From Comamonadaceae bacterium (GTDB taxonomy: Bacteria; Pseudomonadota; Gammaproteobacteria; Burkholderiales; Burkholderiaceae_C), in the NCBI GenBank assembly GCA_014190675.1, contig BJGT01000001.1, positions 1 through 64,000 on the forward strand: 64,000 nt of DNA, read 5' to 3'. The translations under genes and the position numbers were made by a program. The notes under the pieces are model-generated. The model worked only from the letters and a program-made list of their open reading frames with translations, did no database searches and was not told the origin of the DNA. Position 1 is the stretch's first letter, and the number at the start of each line of letters is the position of its first letter. This document shows, piece by piece, positions 8,229 to 17,693 of the stretch.

Positions 8229-11200
8229 TTAACCCGCGGCTGCGGGCTGCCTTTGAACCCGAAACCAGGCGGCGTACATGGCCGGCAGCGCCAGCAGGGT
8301 GAGCACTGTAGCAACGATCAGCCCGCCCATGATGGCTACCGCCATGGGACCCCAGAACACTGAGCGCGACAGCGGGATCATGGCCAGCACAGCGGCCGCA
8401 GCGGTGAGCACAATCGGGCGCAGGCGGCGCACGGCTGACTCAACGATGGCCTCCCAGGCCGGGATTCCACTGGCGCGATCCTGCTCAATTTGATCGATCA
8501 AAATCACCGAGTTGCGCTGGATCATGCCCATCAGGGCAATCACCCCAAGAAGCGCCACAAAACCGAAGGGCCGCCCAGACAGCAACAGCGCAGCGGCTAC
8601 ACCGAAAATACCCAAGGGGCCGGTCAGAAAGACCAGCATGGCACGGCTAAAACTGTGCAGTTGCAGCATCAACAAGGTGAAGGTCACAAACAGCATGATG
8701 GGCACGCCAGCGGCAATCGAGGCGGAGCCCTTGGCGCTCTCCTCCACCGCGCCAGCCACCTCAATGCGATAGGCGCTCAGACCCTGGGCCTGCCAGCTGG
8801 CCTCGAGCCGGCGCAGACCGGGCAACAGCTGCTGTGTCACAGTCGCACCCTGCAGGCCTTCGATGATGTCACCTTGCACGGTGATGGCGTAGTCACGGTT
8901 GTCGCGCCACATCACGCCAGGCTCCCAGGCGAAAGTCGGCTTGGCAATTTGCGTGAGCGGAATGGACTGGCCGCCAGCCGTGCTGAGGTAGGCGTGGCCG
9001 ATGTCCGAGATGGCGTTGCGCTCATCCGACGGTTGGCGCAGCACGATATCGATCAGCCGGTCACCCTCTCGGTACTGCCCCACCATGCTGCCCACCAGCA
9101 GCACCTTCGCGGCCTGAGCAATTGACTGGCTACTCACGCCGAGTGCTCGGGCCTTGGCTTGGTCAACCTCCAGGCGCAGCACCTTGACGAATTCATTCCA
9201 GTTGTCATTCACGCCGCGCATATTGGGGTTGTCGCGCAACAGCGCTTTGACCTCGTCTGCACGCTGGCGTAAAGCAGCCGGCTCACCACCGACGACCCGA
9301 AACTGCACCGGGTAGGCGACCGGCGGGCCATTGGGCAATATCTTGATGCGCGCGCGCACCTCCGGAAACTCTTGCGCCATGATGCTCGCCAAGCTCAGGC
9401 GCAGCGGCTCGCGGTATTTGAGATCAGACGGCAGAATGATGAACTGCGACACGTTGGACTGCGCAAAAATATTGTCCAGGGGCAGGTAAAAGCGCGGCAC
9501 GCCCGAGCCCACCCAAGTGCTGACGCTCAGCACACCGGGCAGCTGCATCAGCCGGGCCTCGATGCGTTTGGCAACCTGCTCGTTCACGGCAATCGAGCTG
9601 CCCTCGGGCAGCCAGGCGTCGAGCAGAACTTCCGGGCGGCTGGAGTCTGGGAAAAACTGCTGCTGTACCCGTCCCATCCCGGCAATCCCTAGAGCGAAGG
9701 TCAAGACCATCAGGCCGATGGTGATCCAGCGGTGCGCGACGCACCAGTTTACGGTGCGCCTAAAGCCGTTGTAGAAAGGCGTGTTGTAGGACTCGTGCGG
9801 CTGATCGCCGGCGCCAAGGGGTTTGGTCTTGAGCAGCAAGGTTCCTAAGTAGGGCACAAAGTACACAGACACCAGCCAGGAGACCACCAAGGCCAGCACG
9901 GTCACCCCAAAAATCGCGAAGGTGTACTCGCCTGTGGCTGATTTGGCAATGCCGATCGGCAAAAAACCCACAGCGGTGATCAAGGTGCCAGTGAGCATTG
10001 GCATGGCCGTGACCTCGTAGGCGAAGGTTGCCGCGCGCACCTTGTCATAACCCTCTTCGAGCTTGCGCACCATCATCTCCACAGCAATGATGGCATCGTC
10101 AACCATCAGGCCCAGGCCAATGATGAGCGAGCCCAAAGAGATCTTGTGCAGCCCGATATCCCAAAAGTACATGCCCAGAAAGGTCAGGGCAAGCACCAGG
10201 GGAATGGTGATGCCGACCACCAGGCCGGGACGCATGTCCAGGTAGTAGCGCCTGAACCAGGGCCCGCTGCCACCCTGTTTATGCAGGCCCAGGCTGATAA
10301 AACTTACCGCCAAAACGATCAGAATGGCTTCGATCAGCACCGCAACAAACTCGTTGACCGACTTGGTGACCGCGGCCGGCTGATCTTGCAGGTTGACCAA
10401 GCGCAAGCCGGCTGGCAGCGTGTTACCTATGCGCCGGGTGGCGGTTTGCAGGGCTTCGCCCAGTGCAATGATGTCGCCGCCCTTGGCCATGGAAACGCCG
10501 AGTGCAATAACCTGCCGGCCTTGATGGCGCACCTTCACTTGGGGAGGATCGACGTAGGCACGACGTATTTCGGCAATATCGCCAAGCCGTAACTGCTTGC
10601 CCGAGCTGCCCCGGATCGGCATGGCCGCGAGTTGCTCGAGGTCGGTAAACGGGCCGGCCACCCGTACCTGGAACACATCCAGCGGGGTTTGCAATGTGCC
10701 GGCCGACTCAATCGCGTTTTGCTGGCCCAGTTGCACCAGCACCTGGTTCATGTCCAAACCAAGTTGGGCCAGACGGCGTTGTGCGATTTCGATGTAGATT
10801 TTTTCGTCCTGCGCGCCAAACAACTCAACCTTGTTGACATCCGGCACCCGAAGCAATTGCTGCCGCACCGAATCTGCAAAAGTCCGGACCTCGGCCGGAC
10901 TAAAGCCATCGGCCTCGAGCGCGTAAATCACGCCAAAGACGTCGCCAAACTCGTCATTGAAAAAGGGGCCCTGAATCCCGCTGGGCAGCGACTGGCGCAT
11001 GTCGCCAATCTTTTTGCGTACCGTGTACCAAAGCCGGCCGACATCGCCGGCCTTGGTGGAGTCTTTGAGCTGAAACAAGATGGTGGTCTCGCCTGGCTTC
11101 GAAAAGCTGCGAATCTTGTCAGCATTGGGGACCTCTTGCAGAGTTCGTTCGATTTTGTCGGTCACTTGCTCGGCCATCTGCTGTGCGGTGGCTCCGGGCC

Positions 11201-11378
11201 AGATGGCGCGCACCACCATGATGCGAAAGGTGAAGGGCGGATCTTCATCCTGGCCAAGCTGGAAATAGGCCAAGAGGCCGAGCACCATCAGCACCACCAT
11301 CAGGTAGCGGGTCAGTGCGGCATGGTCAAGCGCCCATTTGGAGAGGTTAAAGCGCTCGGACTTGACGGGCTGGTTCAT
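8229..11378 (-). CDS. RND efflux transporter permease (HAE1-type)
   Basis: This 1049-residue inner-membrane proton-driven pump belongs to the AcrB/HAE1 superfamily. TM1 lies near the N-terminus (RYLMVVLMVLGLLAYFQL). It is followed by a first periplasmic porter domain (WPGATAQQMAEQVTDKIE). The TM2-TM6 block includes the Asp-rich proton-relay helix GLGLMVDDAIIAVEMM. A second TM and periplasmic repeat follows, with TM7 near HRWITIGLMVLTFALGIAG. The start is the ATG at 11378, 7 bp after the adaptor stop; the open frame extends 28 codons further but only through the adaptor end. Substrate cannot be told from sequence. No outer-membrane channel gene is adjacent, so it must use one encoded elsewhere. 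Confidence 0.92.
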   Translation of the reverse strand: MNQPVKSERFNLSKWALDHAALTRYLMVVLMVLGLLAYFQLGQDEDPPFTFRIMVVRAIWPGATAQQMAEQVTDKIERTLQEVPNADKIRSFSKPGETTILFQLKDSTKAGDVGRLWYTVRKKIGDMRQSLPSGIQGPFFNDEFGDVFGVIYALEADGFSPAEVRTFADSVRQQLLRVPDVNKVELFGAQDEKIYIEIAQRRLAQLGLDMNQVLVQLGQQNAIESAGTLQTPLDVFQVRVAGPFTDLEQLAAMPIRGSSGKQLRLGDIAEIRRAYVDPPQVKVRHQGRQVIALGVSMAKGGDIIALGEALQTATRRIGNTLPAGLRLVNLQDQPAAVTKSVNEFVAVLIEAILIVLAVSFISLGLHKQGGSGPWFRRYYLDMRPGLVVGITIPLVLALTFLGMYFWDIGLHKISLGSLIIGLGLMVDDAIIAVEMMVRKLEEGYDKVRAATFAYEVTAMPMLTGTLITAVGFLPIGIAKSATGEYTFAIFGVTVLALVVSWLVSVYFVPYLGTLLLKTKPLGAGDQPHESYNTPFYNGFRRTVNWCVAHRWITIGLMVLTFALGIAGMGRVQQQFFPDSSRPEVLLDAWLPEGSSIAVNEQVAKRIEARLMQLPGVLSVSTWVGSGVPRFYLPLDNIFAQSNVSQFIILPSDLKYREPLRLSLASIMAQEFPEVRARIKILPNGPPVAYPVQFRVVGGEPAALRQRADEVKALLRDNPNMRGVNDNWNEFVKVLRLEVDQAKARALGVSSQSIAQAAKVLLVGSMVGQYREGDRLIDIVLRQPSDERNAISDIGHAYLSTAGGQSIPLTQIAKPTFAWEPGVMWRDNRDYAITVQGDIIEGLQGATVTQQLLPGLRRLEASWQAQGLSAYRIEVAGAVEESAKGSASIAAGVPIMLFVTFTLLMLQLHSFSRAMLVFLTGPLGIFGVAAALLLSGRPFGFVALLGVIALMGMIQRNSVILIDQIEQDRASGIPAWEAIVESAVRRLRPIVLTAAAAVLAMIPLSRSVFWGPMAVAIMGGLIVATVLTLLALPAMYAAWFRVQRQPAAAG

Positions 11379-11385
11379 CTCGGAC

Positions 11386-12498
11386 TCACTTCGCCACGGC
11401 GGCTGGCGCTTGGGCGGGTTTTTGTTGATAAACCGTGACCTTTTGGCCCGGAGACAACACATGCACCCCAGCTACCACCACCTGCATGCCAGGCTGTAGG
11501 CCCGCGGCCACCACCACATCGTTACCGTCGGCCGTGGCAATCTGCACGGGCTGCAGGCGCACCGTCATGGTGGCCGCCTCAAGCACCCACACTGCGGCGG
11601 TTTGGCCGTCTTGCCGAAAGGCGCTGGTGGGCAGCTTGATCACCGTTGCCCCGCTGCGCTCGAGGGCCTTGGGCAGCACTGAGACGGTGCTGCCCAGGGG
11701 CGGCGCGCTGGCGCCGTCAATCGCCACTTTGATGCCAAAGGTGCGGGTGATCGGATCGGCACTGGCCCCCACCTCTCGCACCCGGCCCTTGAAGGTGGCG
11801 CCGCCGGACCAGCTGCGCACCTCGACCTCCGAGCCGATTTTGATGGCGGTCACCCGGTCCTCTGGCACCGAAAACAGCACATCGCGCGGGCCGTCCTGGG
11901 CAATGCGCAGGACCGGCGCCCCGGCCGCCACCACCTGCCCCACCTCGGCATCAACAGCTGTGACAAGGCCCGTCACATCGGCCAGCAGCCGGGTGTAGGC
12001 GGTTTGGTTACCCTGCCCGGCCAGTTGCGCCTGAGCCTGCTCAAACTGGGCCTGAGCTGCCCTGAGGTTGGCCTCGCGCCGCTCGAGCTCAGCGCCACTG
12101 ATGAAGTTTTGCTCGCGCAGCTCCTTGAAACGCTTGAAATCGGCCGCTGCTAGGTCGCGGTTGGTCGCGGCTGCGGCGAGCTGGGCTCGACCTGCATCGG
12201 CCGCCAGTTGGTAGTCCTGCGGGTCCAACTGGGCCAGCACATCACCGGCCCGCACCCGCTGGCCTGGTTCGGCTTGCCGACGCACCAGCTTGCCTGCCAC
12301 CCGAAAACCCAGACGCGACTCGACCCGGGCGCGCACCTCGCCAGCAAACTCGGCGCTCGCGGTCATATCTTCCAGGCCAACGGTGAGGAGCTTGACCGAG
12401 CGCAGCGGCTCGGGGCTGGGCAGGGGCCGGGAACAGGCGGCCAACAGGGCTGCGGCGCAGGCTAAGGCGGCGCCAATTTGAATTGACTTCAGAAACAT
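11386..12498 (-). CDS. RND efflux periplasmic adaptor (lipoprotein)
   Basis: This 370-residue membrane-fusion protein pairs with the downstream RND permease. The signal peptide ends in the lipobox LLAAC, so Cys is lipidated and the protein is anchored in the inner membrane. The order is typical of the HlyD/AcrA family: a barrel-sandwich half (RLGFRVAGKLVRRQAEPGQ), an alpha-helical hairpin (residues ~90-160), the second lipoyl half (TGLVTAVDAEVGQVVAAG) and a beta-barrel. The start chosen is the ATG at 12498; an upstream extension of 11 codons lacks a lipoprotein signal. A TTGACA promoter and an overlapping palindrome lie directly upstream. Confidence 0.92.
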   Translation of the reverse strand: MFLKSIQIGAALACAAALLAACSRPLPSPEPLRSVKLLTVGLEDMTASAEFAGEVRARVESRLGFRVAGKLVRRQAEPGQRVRAGDVLAQLDPQDYQLAADAGRAQLAAAATNRDLAAADFKRFKELREQNFISGAELERREANLRAAQAQFEQAQAQLAGQGNQTAYTRLLADVTGLVTAVDAEVGQVVAAGAPVLRIAQDGPRDVLFSVPEDRVTAIKIGSEVEVRSWSGGATFKGRVREVGASADPITRTFGIKVAIDGASAPPLGSTVSVLPKALERSGATVIKLPTSAFRQDGQTAAVWVLEAATMTVRLQPVQIATADGNDVVVAAGLQPGMQVVVAGVHVLSPGQKVTVYQQKPAQAPAAVAK

Positions 12499-12540
12499 AT
12501 GAACGGTTGGGAGTGGGGGTTGACAGGCCATTACAAACTC

Positions 12541-12588
12541 TAATGACCAATTGGTTAGTAATTTAATTTAAATCTGACAGGTTGTCAA
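12541..12588 (-). promoter_or_regulatory. Promoter with overlapping palindromic operator for the RND operon
   Basis: On the minus strand a perfect -35 TTGACA (12583-12588) is followed after exactly 17 bp by TAAATT as -10 (12560-12565). The imperfect 20-bp palindrome TAATGACCAATTGGTTAGTA (12541-12560) abuts the -10 and covers the expected start site. Symmetry is 8 of 10 positions per arm, centred on AATT. This is the layout of a TetR-type repressor operator at a pump promoter. No TetR gene is next to it, so the regulator would act in trans. The motif is seen; the function is inferred. Confidence 0.6.
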
Positions 12589-12724
12589 GCTGCTGAGGTC
12601 CAATGAGTGAAGTTCAACGGGCCCGGCTCGGCACTTGAAAAATTGCGCAACTTACGAGAAGTGGGCCAGCAGGGACGCCAATCGAGCGGTCGGCAGCCGC
12701 TGCTGCTGCAGGCAAAATAAGCCC

Positions 12725-13591
12725 ATGCCAGCAATCCGCGCAAGCGCCTCTGCCCCAGCCATCGGGCACTATGAAAATTTTCCGGTGGCCTCCTGGCTCT
12801 GCCCGGCCAGGCTGCGCCCACCGATTGCCGCGATTTATCACTTTGCCCGCACGGCCGATGACATCGCCGACGAGGGTAATGCCCACGCGGCAGAGCGGTT
12901 GCAAGCGCTGTGCGACTACCGGCAAGAGCTACTTGGCGCCTGCGCCGATGGGCCACTGCCCCGAAGCGGCCGCTGGGGCTGGGTGTTTTACCCACTTCAG
13001 CAGGCCATCCGGGCGCACCGGTTACCTGTGCAGTTGCTGCACGACCTGCTTGACGCCTTTGTTCAGGATGTCGAGAAAACCCGCGATGGTGCCGATTACG
13101 CCAATCCGGGCGAACTGCTGTCGTACTGCGCTCGGTCTGCCAACCCGATCGGGCGCCTGCTACTTCACCTCTACGGCGTGAGAGACGCGTTGGCTCTGGC
13201 GCAGAGCGACCAGATCTGCACCGCCCTGCAACTGATCAATTTTTGGCAGGACCTGAGTGTCGACATACCGCGTGGGCGCATTTACCTGACTCAGGCCGAC
13301 TGCGAGGAGCATGGCGTGGCCCGCGCCGACCTGCTGGCCTGCCGGCAAACCCAACCGATCACCCGTTTGATTGCACAGCAACTGCGCCTGGCTGAGGTCC
13401 GAATGCAGCAGGGTGCAGCACTGGTGCACCGGGTACCGGGTCGGGCCGGCTGGGAATTGCGGCTGGTCGTACAGAGTGGCTTGCGCATGGTGGAGCGCAT
13501 TGAAGCGATGAAATTTGCCACCATCAGCCAACGCCCCACTTTGGGCCGTGGCGACCTGCCGCTGATGCTCTGGCGCGCGCTCTGGATGTAA
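12725..13591 (+). CDS. hpnC: Squalene synthase HpnC (hydroxysqualene synthase)
   Basis: HpnC belongs to the trans-isoprenyl diphosphate synthase superfamily. In the HpnCDE route HpnD makes presqualene diphosphate, HpnC converts it to hydroxysqualene and HpnE reduces that to squalene. This copy has 288 residues from the ATG at 12725; the frame is open 30 codons further, but that part is not family-like. The two Asp-rich motifs are ARTADDIADE near residue 45 and NFWQDLSVDIPRGRIYL near 175. A conserved opening, IGHYENFPVASWL, marks it as HpnC rather than a phytoene synthase. hpnD begins 10 bp downstream. Confidence 0.93.
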   Translation: MPAIRASASAPAIGHYENFPVASWLCPARLRPPIAAIYHFARTADDIADEGNAHAAERLQALCDYRQELLGACADGPLPRSGRWGWVFYPLQQAIRAHRLPVQLLHDLLDAFVQDVEKTRDGADYANPGELLSYCARSANPIGRLLLHLYGVRDALALAQSDQICTALQLINFWQDLSVDIPRGRIYLTQADCEEHGVARADLLACRQTQPITRLIAQQLRLAEVRMQQGAALVHRVPGRAGWELRLVVQSGLRMVERIEAMKFATISQRPTLGRGDLPLMLWRALWM

Positions 13592-13601
13592 CAATAGCCA
13601 G

Positions 13602-14441
13602 ATGAGCCCAGAGCAGTACGTAGCGCAAAAAGCGGCCGCCTCGGGCAGCAGTTTTTACTATGCTTTTTTATTCTTGCCGGCGCCGCGGCGCGCCGCAATC
13701 ACCGCCTTTTATGCCTTTTGCCGCGAAGTCGACGACATCGTGGACGACACCCTTGACGTTGGTGTGGCAGCCAGCAAACTGGCCTGGTGGCAGACCGAAG
13801 TGGCGCAGGCCTTTGCTGGCAAGCCCAGCCACCCTGTCATGCGTGCGCTGATGCCGCTGGCAGCCGTCTATGCCGTCGAAGAGGGTCATCTGCAAAAAGT
13901 GATTCAGGGTTGCCAAATGGACCTGGAGCAAACCCGCTACCTCGACTACCCTGGCCTGCAACGCTATTGCCACCTGGTTGCCGGCATCGTGGGCGAGGTG
14001 GCGGCCAATATTTTTGGCCGCACCCAGGCCCAAACCACGGCCTACGCACACAAGCTGGGGCAGGCGCTGCAGTTGACAAACATCCTGCGCGATGTTGGCG
14101 AAGATGCACTGCGTGGGCGCATTTACCTGCCGGTCAACGAGTTGCAGCAGTTTGAAGTGAAGGCACAAGATATATTGCAGCGCAGCTATTCACCCCGCTT
14201 CACTGCCCTGATGCAGTTTCAGGCGCAGCGCGCCCAGCAACTCTACGACGAGGCGCTGGCACTGCTGCCCAGCACGGACCGACGCGCCCAAAAACCAGGT
14301 CTGATGATGGCCAGCATTTACCGGGCCCTGCTGGGCGAGATTGAGCGCGACAACTTTCGGGTGCTGCACCAACGCATCAGCCTCACACCCCTGCGTAAAT
14401 TTTGGCTGGCCTGGCGGGTACAGGCGCTGGGACGGCTTTGA
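13602..14441 (+). CDS. hpnD: Presqualene diphosphate synthase HpnD
   Basis: HpnD condenses two farnesyl diphosphates to presqualene diphosphate. It has 279 residues. The substrate/Mg-binding motifs are FCREVDDIVDD (residues ~43-53) and NILRDVGEDALRGRIYLP (~160-177). The opening SGSSFYYAFLFLP is typical of HpnD and phytoene synthase proteins. It is the middle gene of the hpnCDE cluster, and its last codons overlap or abut the hpnE start. Phytoene synthase is the main alternative, but the adjacent hpnC and hpnE make HpnD much more likely. Confidence 0.93.
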   Translation: MSPEQYVAQKAAASGSSFYYAFLFLPAPRRAAITAFYAFCREVDDIVDDTLDVGVAASKLAWWQTEVAQAFAGKPSHPVMRALMPLAAVYAVEEGHLQKVIQGCQMDLEQTRYLDYPGLQRYCHLVAGIVGEVAANIFGRTQAQTTAYAHKLGQALQLTNILRDVGEDALRGRIYLPVNELQQFEVKAQDILQRSYSPRFTALMQFQAQRAQQLYDEALALLPSTDRRAQKPGLMMASIYRALLGEIERDNFRVLHQRISLTPLRKFWLAWRVQALGRL

Positions 14442-15751
14442 GGCCCGCCGAGGCCAAGCCGCTGGCGCTAGCCATTATTGGCGCCGGTTGGGCTGGCATG
14501 GCCGCGGCGGTAGAGGCCGTGCAGGCCGGGCATGCGGTGACAGTCTTCGAGGCGACGCGCCAAACCGGAGGGCGGGCCCGCGCGCTACCGGGCGTTGTGT
14601 GTAACGGCCAAGCGCTTGACTTGGACAACGGCCAGCACATCTTGATTGGGGCTTACACCGAAACCCTTCGCCTGATGCGCCAGGTGGGCGTGCCCATCGA
14701 GCAGGCCCTGCACAGCCTGCCCATGAACCTGCGCTTTGCCGACGGCGCTGGCCTGCGCCTGCCAAACTTGCCGGCGCCTTTCAATACTCTGGTCGGGCTG
14801 CTCACGGCCGAAGGCTGGCAGTGGCAAGACAAAGCTGGATTGCTGCGCGCTGTGCTGGGCTGGAAATGGCGCGGCTTTGATTGCGCCAGCGGGCTCAGCG
14901 TGGCCGAGCTGTGCCATGGCCTCACGCCGCGGGTGATGGCCGAGTTGATCGAACCCCTGTGCGTATCGGCCCTGAACACGCCGTCGCCTCGGGCCAGCGC
15001 CAGCGTATTTCTGCGTGTGCTGGGGGACGCCCTGTTTGGCGTGGCGGGAGGTTCTCGGCTGCTGCTACCCCGGGTTGACTTGGGCACACTCTTTCCGCAG
15101 GCCGCAGCCCGCTGGCTGGTGCAGCGGGGTGGTGCAATCAGGCTCGACAGTCGGGTCAAGCGCTTGGTGCATCAGGATGAGCATTGGCAAATCGAAGGCC
15201 AAGTGTTTGACAACGTGATCTTGGCCACCTCTGCCCTGCAAGCAGTGCGGCTGCTAGACGACCTGACGCCTAGCCTGCCCGGGGCGATGGCCGAGCCGGT
15301 GCGGCATTGGAGCGACATGAGCCGGGCCCTGAAGTTTGAGGCCATCACCACGGTCTATGCCTGGGCTCCCCAGGCGCGCCTGTCACAGCCTATGCTGGCC
15401 CTACGCAGCCAAGCGGGTTCGAACGCGCCCGCTCAGTTTGTTTTTGACCGCGGTCAGCTCGGCGGGCCGGCCGGTCTGCTGGCCTTTGTGGTCAGCGCCA
15501 GCCAAGGCGAGCATCAGAGCCTGCAGCAACAAGTGTTGCAGCAGGCACAGGCGCAACTTGGGCTGCATCTGCACGCGGTGCAAACAGTGGTTGAAAAGCG
15601 CGCCACCTTCGCCTGTACGCCTGGCCTGCAGCGCCCACCCGTGCGCATCGGCCCGGGCCTGTTTGCCTGCGGCGATTATGTTGCCGGCCCCTACCCGGCA
15701 ACGCTTGAAGGCGCAGTGCGTAGCGCCATTGCTGCGGTCAAGGACTTATAG
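14438..15751 (+). CDS. hpnE: Hydroxysqualene reductase/dehydroxylase HpnE (FAD-dependent)
   Basis: HpnE is a flavin amine-oxidase-fold enzyme that converts hydroxysqualene to squalene. The FAD-binding dinucleotide fold is at the N-terminus (AIIGAGWAGMAAAVEA), followed by GGRARA and DNGQHILIGAY, which are characteristic of the squalene-associated desaturase family. The C-terminal FAD motif is GLFACGDYVAGPYPATLEGA. No ATG suits the start. The TTG at 14438 overlaps the hpnD TGA and gives 437 residues, while another TTG at 14402 would overlap hpnD by 40 bp. Its stop overlaps the convergent HAD gene by 14 bp. No squalene-hopene cyclase follows. Confidence 0.9.
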   Translation: MRPAEAKPLALAIIGAGWAGMAAAVEAVQAGHAVTVFEATRQTGGRARALPGVVCNGQALDLDNGQHILIGAYTETLRLMRQVGVPIEQALHSLPMNLRFADGAGLRLPNLPAPFNTLVGLLTAEGWQWQDKAGLLRAVLGWKWRGFDCASGLSVAELCHGLTPRVMAELIEPLCVSALNTPSPRASASVFLRVLGDALFGVAGGSRLLLPRVDLGTLFPQAAARWLVQRGGAIRLDSRVKRLVHQDEHWQIEGQVFDNVILATSALQAVRLLDDLTPSLPGAMAEPVRHWSDMSRALKFEAITTVYAWAPQARLSQPMLALRSQAGSNAPAQFVFDRGQLGGPAGLLAFVVSASQGEHQSLQQQVLQQAQAQLGLHLHAVQTVVEKRATFACTPGLQRPPVRIGPGLFACGDYVAGPYPATLEGAVRSAIAAVKDL

Positions 15752-16454
15752 GCCTGTCATCGCAGCCTAGGGCTTGGCATAACTCGCCTAAGTGCCTCAC
15801 TTTGGCATGGGGCTGCGGCACATGCCCCCAAACCTCGGCCCCCCGGTTCAGCCAGACCGCCTGCATGCCGGCGCTCAAGGCGCCCAGCACATCCAGCGCT
15901 GCGTCGTCGCCAACATGCAAGACTTGTTGTGGCGCAAGCCCAAGCCGGCGACAAGCAGCATCAAAAATTCGCCCATCAGGCTTTGCTACGCCCGCGTCAA
16001 AGGCGCTGACACTGGCTTTGAAAAAATGCTCAATACCTACCCGCGCTAAATCGGCATTACCGTTTGACAGCGCCAGCAAGGGGTAGCGGGAGGCGAGTTG
16101 CGCCAGTGCAGGCAAAGCATCTTCATAAAACTCCACCCGATTGCGTTCGGCATAAAACACTTCAAAGGCAGCGGGCGCCAGGGCAGCGTCTTCGTTGCAC
16201 TGCTGCAGGGCCAGCTCAATCAAGGCCTGGCGCTGGTAGCTCAAATCATGCAGCAGGTCAGGCCGCGCCCGGGTCACCAGCTCACGCAAACCCGCCCGAC
16301 TTTGGGCCTGCGCCAGCAGTGCGGCGGCGACTGGCGCACGAGGCCTGAGCCAGTTTGCCAGCGCCACCTCGGCCCGCGCAATGGTCGGCCAGACCGGCCA
16401 CAAAGTGTCGTCCAGATCTAGGCTGATCGCCCTGATTGCTGAAATATCAAGCAT
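15738..16454 (-). CDS. HAD-superfamily hydrolase
   Basis: A 238-residue cytoplasmic phosphohydrolase of the haloacid dehalogenase fold. Motif I is DLDDTLW, with the nucleophile and acid Asp pair. Motif II is the Ser/Thr in [10 protein letters not shown], motif III is Lys in [11 protein letters not shown], and motif IV is [11 protein letters not shown]. The helical cap lies between motifs I and II (C1-type). The substrate cannot be assigned; small sugar or nucleotide phosphates are usual for this group. The start is the ATG at 16454, preferred over an upstream GTG/ATG in the hemH leader. It is divergent from hemH with only 19 bp between start codons. Confidence 0.88.
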   Translation of the reverse strand: MLDISAIRAISLDLDDTLWPVWPTIARAEVALANWLRPRAPVAAALLAQAQSRAGLRELVTRARPDLLHDLSYQRQALIELALQQCNEDAALAPAAFEVFYAERNRVEFYEDALPALAQLASRYPLLALSNGNADLARVGIEHFFKASVSAFDAGVAKPDGRIFDAACRRLGLAPQQVLHVGDDAALDVLGALSAGMQAVWLNRGAEVWGHVPQPHAKVRHLGELCQALGCDDRPISP

Positions 16455-16473
16455 AGGTGAGGGAGAATACCGC

Positions 16474-17583
16474 ATGCCTGAGAAACAAACCGCCCCCTTT
16501 GCTCAGGAGCCGCGCTTCAGCCACGGGCAGGCTTCTCGAACCGCTTTGCTGTTTTGCAACCTGGGCACACCTACGAGCCCCACAGCGGCCGACGTGCGGC
16601 GTTTTTTAGCCGAATTTTTGAGCGATGCCCGCGTGGTGGAAATCCCCCGCCTGCTCTGGCTGCTAATTTTGCACGGCATTATTTTGCGCGTGCGGCCGGC
16701 CAAGTCAGCGGCCAAATACGCCAGCATCTGGACGCCTGAGGGCTCGCCGCTCAAGGTCTGGACCGAAAAACAAGCCCTGGGCCTGCAGCGCTGGCTCGCC
16801 GAGGCAGGCCACGAGGTAACGGTGCGCTACGCCATGCGCTACGGCCAGACCTCGATCGCCGAACAATTGGACAGACTCAAGGCCGAAGGCGTGACCCGGG
16901 TGCTGGTGTTGCCGGCCTACCCACAGTACTCTGCGACCACCACCGCCAGCCTGTTTGATGCCGTGTACCGCTGGGCTTCACGGGTGCGCACCCTGCCCGA
17001 ACTGCGCTTTGTCAACCACTATCATGACCACCCCGCCTACATTGGCGCACTGGCGCGCAACATCCAAGAGCACTGGGCCAGGCATGGCCGGGCCGAGCAG
17101 TTGGTGATGAGTTTTCATGGGGTGCCCGAGCGCACCCTGCAACTCGGCGACCCCTACCACTGCGAATGCTTCAAAACCGCCCGCCTGCTGGCCCAAGCAC
17201 TAGGGCTATCGGACGAAGCCTACAAGGTGACATTTCAGTCCCGGCTAGGCCGGGCCAAGTGGCTGCAACCCTACACCGAGCCCACGCTGATCGCGCTCGG
17301 ACAGGCCGGCGTCGAGCGGGTCGATGTAGTCTGCCCGGGCTTTACCAGCGACTGCCTGGAAACCCTCGAAGAGATCAATATGGAGGCACGAGACGCGTTT
17401 TCGCACGCTGGCGGGAAAGAGTTCCACTACATCGCCTGCCTGAATGACCAGCCCCACTGGATTCAGGCGATGGGCGAACTCGCAGAGCAACACCTCTGCG
17501 GTTGGCCCACCCGGCCACCCACTGCAGCGCAAGAACTGGCCAAATCACGCACCCAGGCGCTGGCCCTCGGCGCCCCAGATTGA
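16474..17583 (+). CDS. hemH: Ferrochelatase
   Basis: HemH inserts ferrous iron into protoporphyrin IX, the last step of haem synthesis. It has 369 residues from the ATG at 16474, preceded by GGGAGA; the frame is open earlier only through the divergent HAD gene. The catalytic His is in [11 protein letters not shown], with the conserved [11 protein letters not shown] loop before it and [15 protein letters not shown] after it. The N-terminal LFCNLGTP is the usual opening. Cys residues in the C-terminal part are not arranged as a clear Fe-S site. It is the last intact core gene before the tRNA-Pro relic island. Confidence 0.96.
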   Translation: MPEKQTAPFAQEPRFSHGQASRTALLFCNLGTPTSPTAADVRRFLAEFLSDARVVEIPRLLWLLILHGIILRVRPAKSAAKYASIWTPEGSPLKVWTEKQALGLQRWLAEAGHEVTVRYAMRYGQTSIAEQLDRLKAEGVTRVLVLPAYPQYSATTTASLFDAVYRWASRVRTLPELRFVNHYHDHPAYIGALARNIQEHWARHGRAEQLVMSFHGVPERTLQLGDPYHCECFKTARLLAQALGLSDEAYKVTFQSRLGRAKWLQPYTEPTLIALGQAGVERVDVVCPGFTSDCLETLEEINMEARDAFSHAGGKEFHYIACLNDQPHWIQAMGELAEQHLCGWPTRPPTAAQELAKSRTQALALGAPD

Positions 17584-17590
17584 GCTGAAT

Positions 17591-17614
17591 TTAATTGGGT
17601 CAGATTCCAATTAA
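17591..17614. repeat. Perfect inverted repeat downstream of hemH
   Basis: TTAATTGG (17591-17598) and CCAATTAA (17607-17614) form a perfect 8-bp stem with an 8-nt loop, GTCAGATT. It lacks a T-tract, so it is a weak terminator candidate. It sits 8 bp after hemH and about 80 bp before the partial tRNA-Pro copy. It may be a trace of mobile DNA or a REP-like unit. Confidence 0.5.
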
Positions 17615-17693
17615 TCTCGATCAGCCAATCGTTCGTGACCTCTAAAAAAATGGCCTCTAGGTACCGCTACTTTGGGGCCTTTAGGCCGTCTAT

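Noticed and set aside
10632..11438. 268-codon open frame antisense to the first RND permease
   Set aside because: The sense frame encodes a complete RND protein; the antisense product shows no conserved motif.
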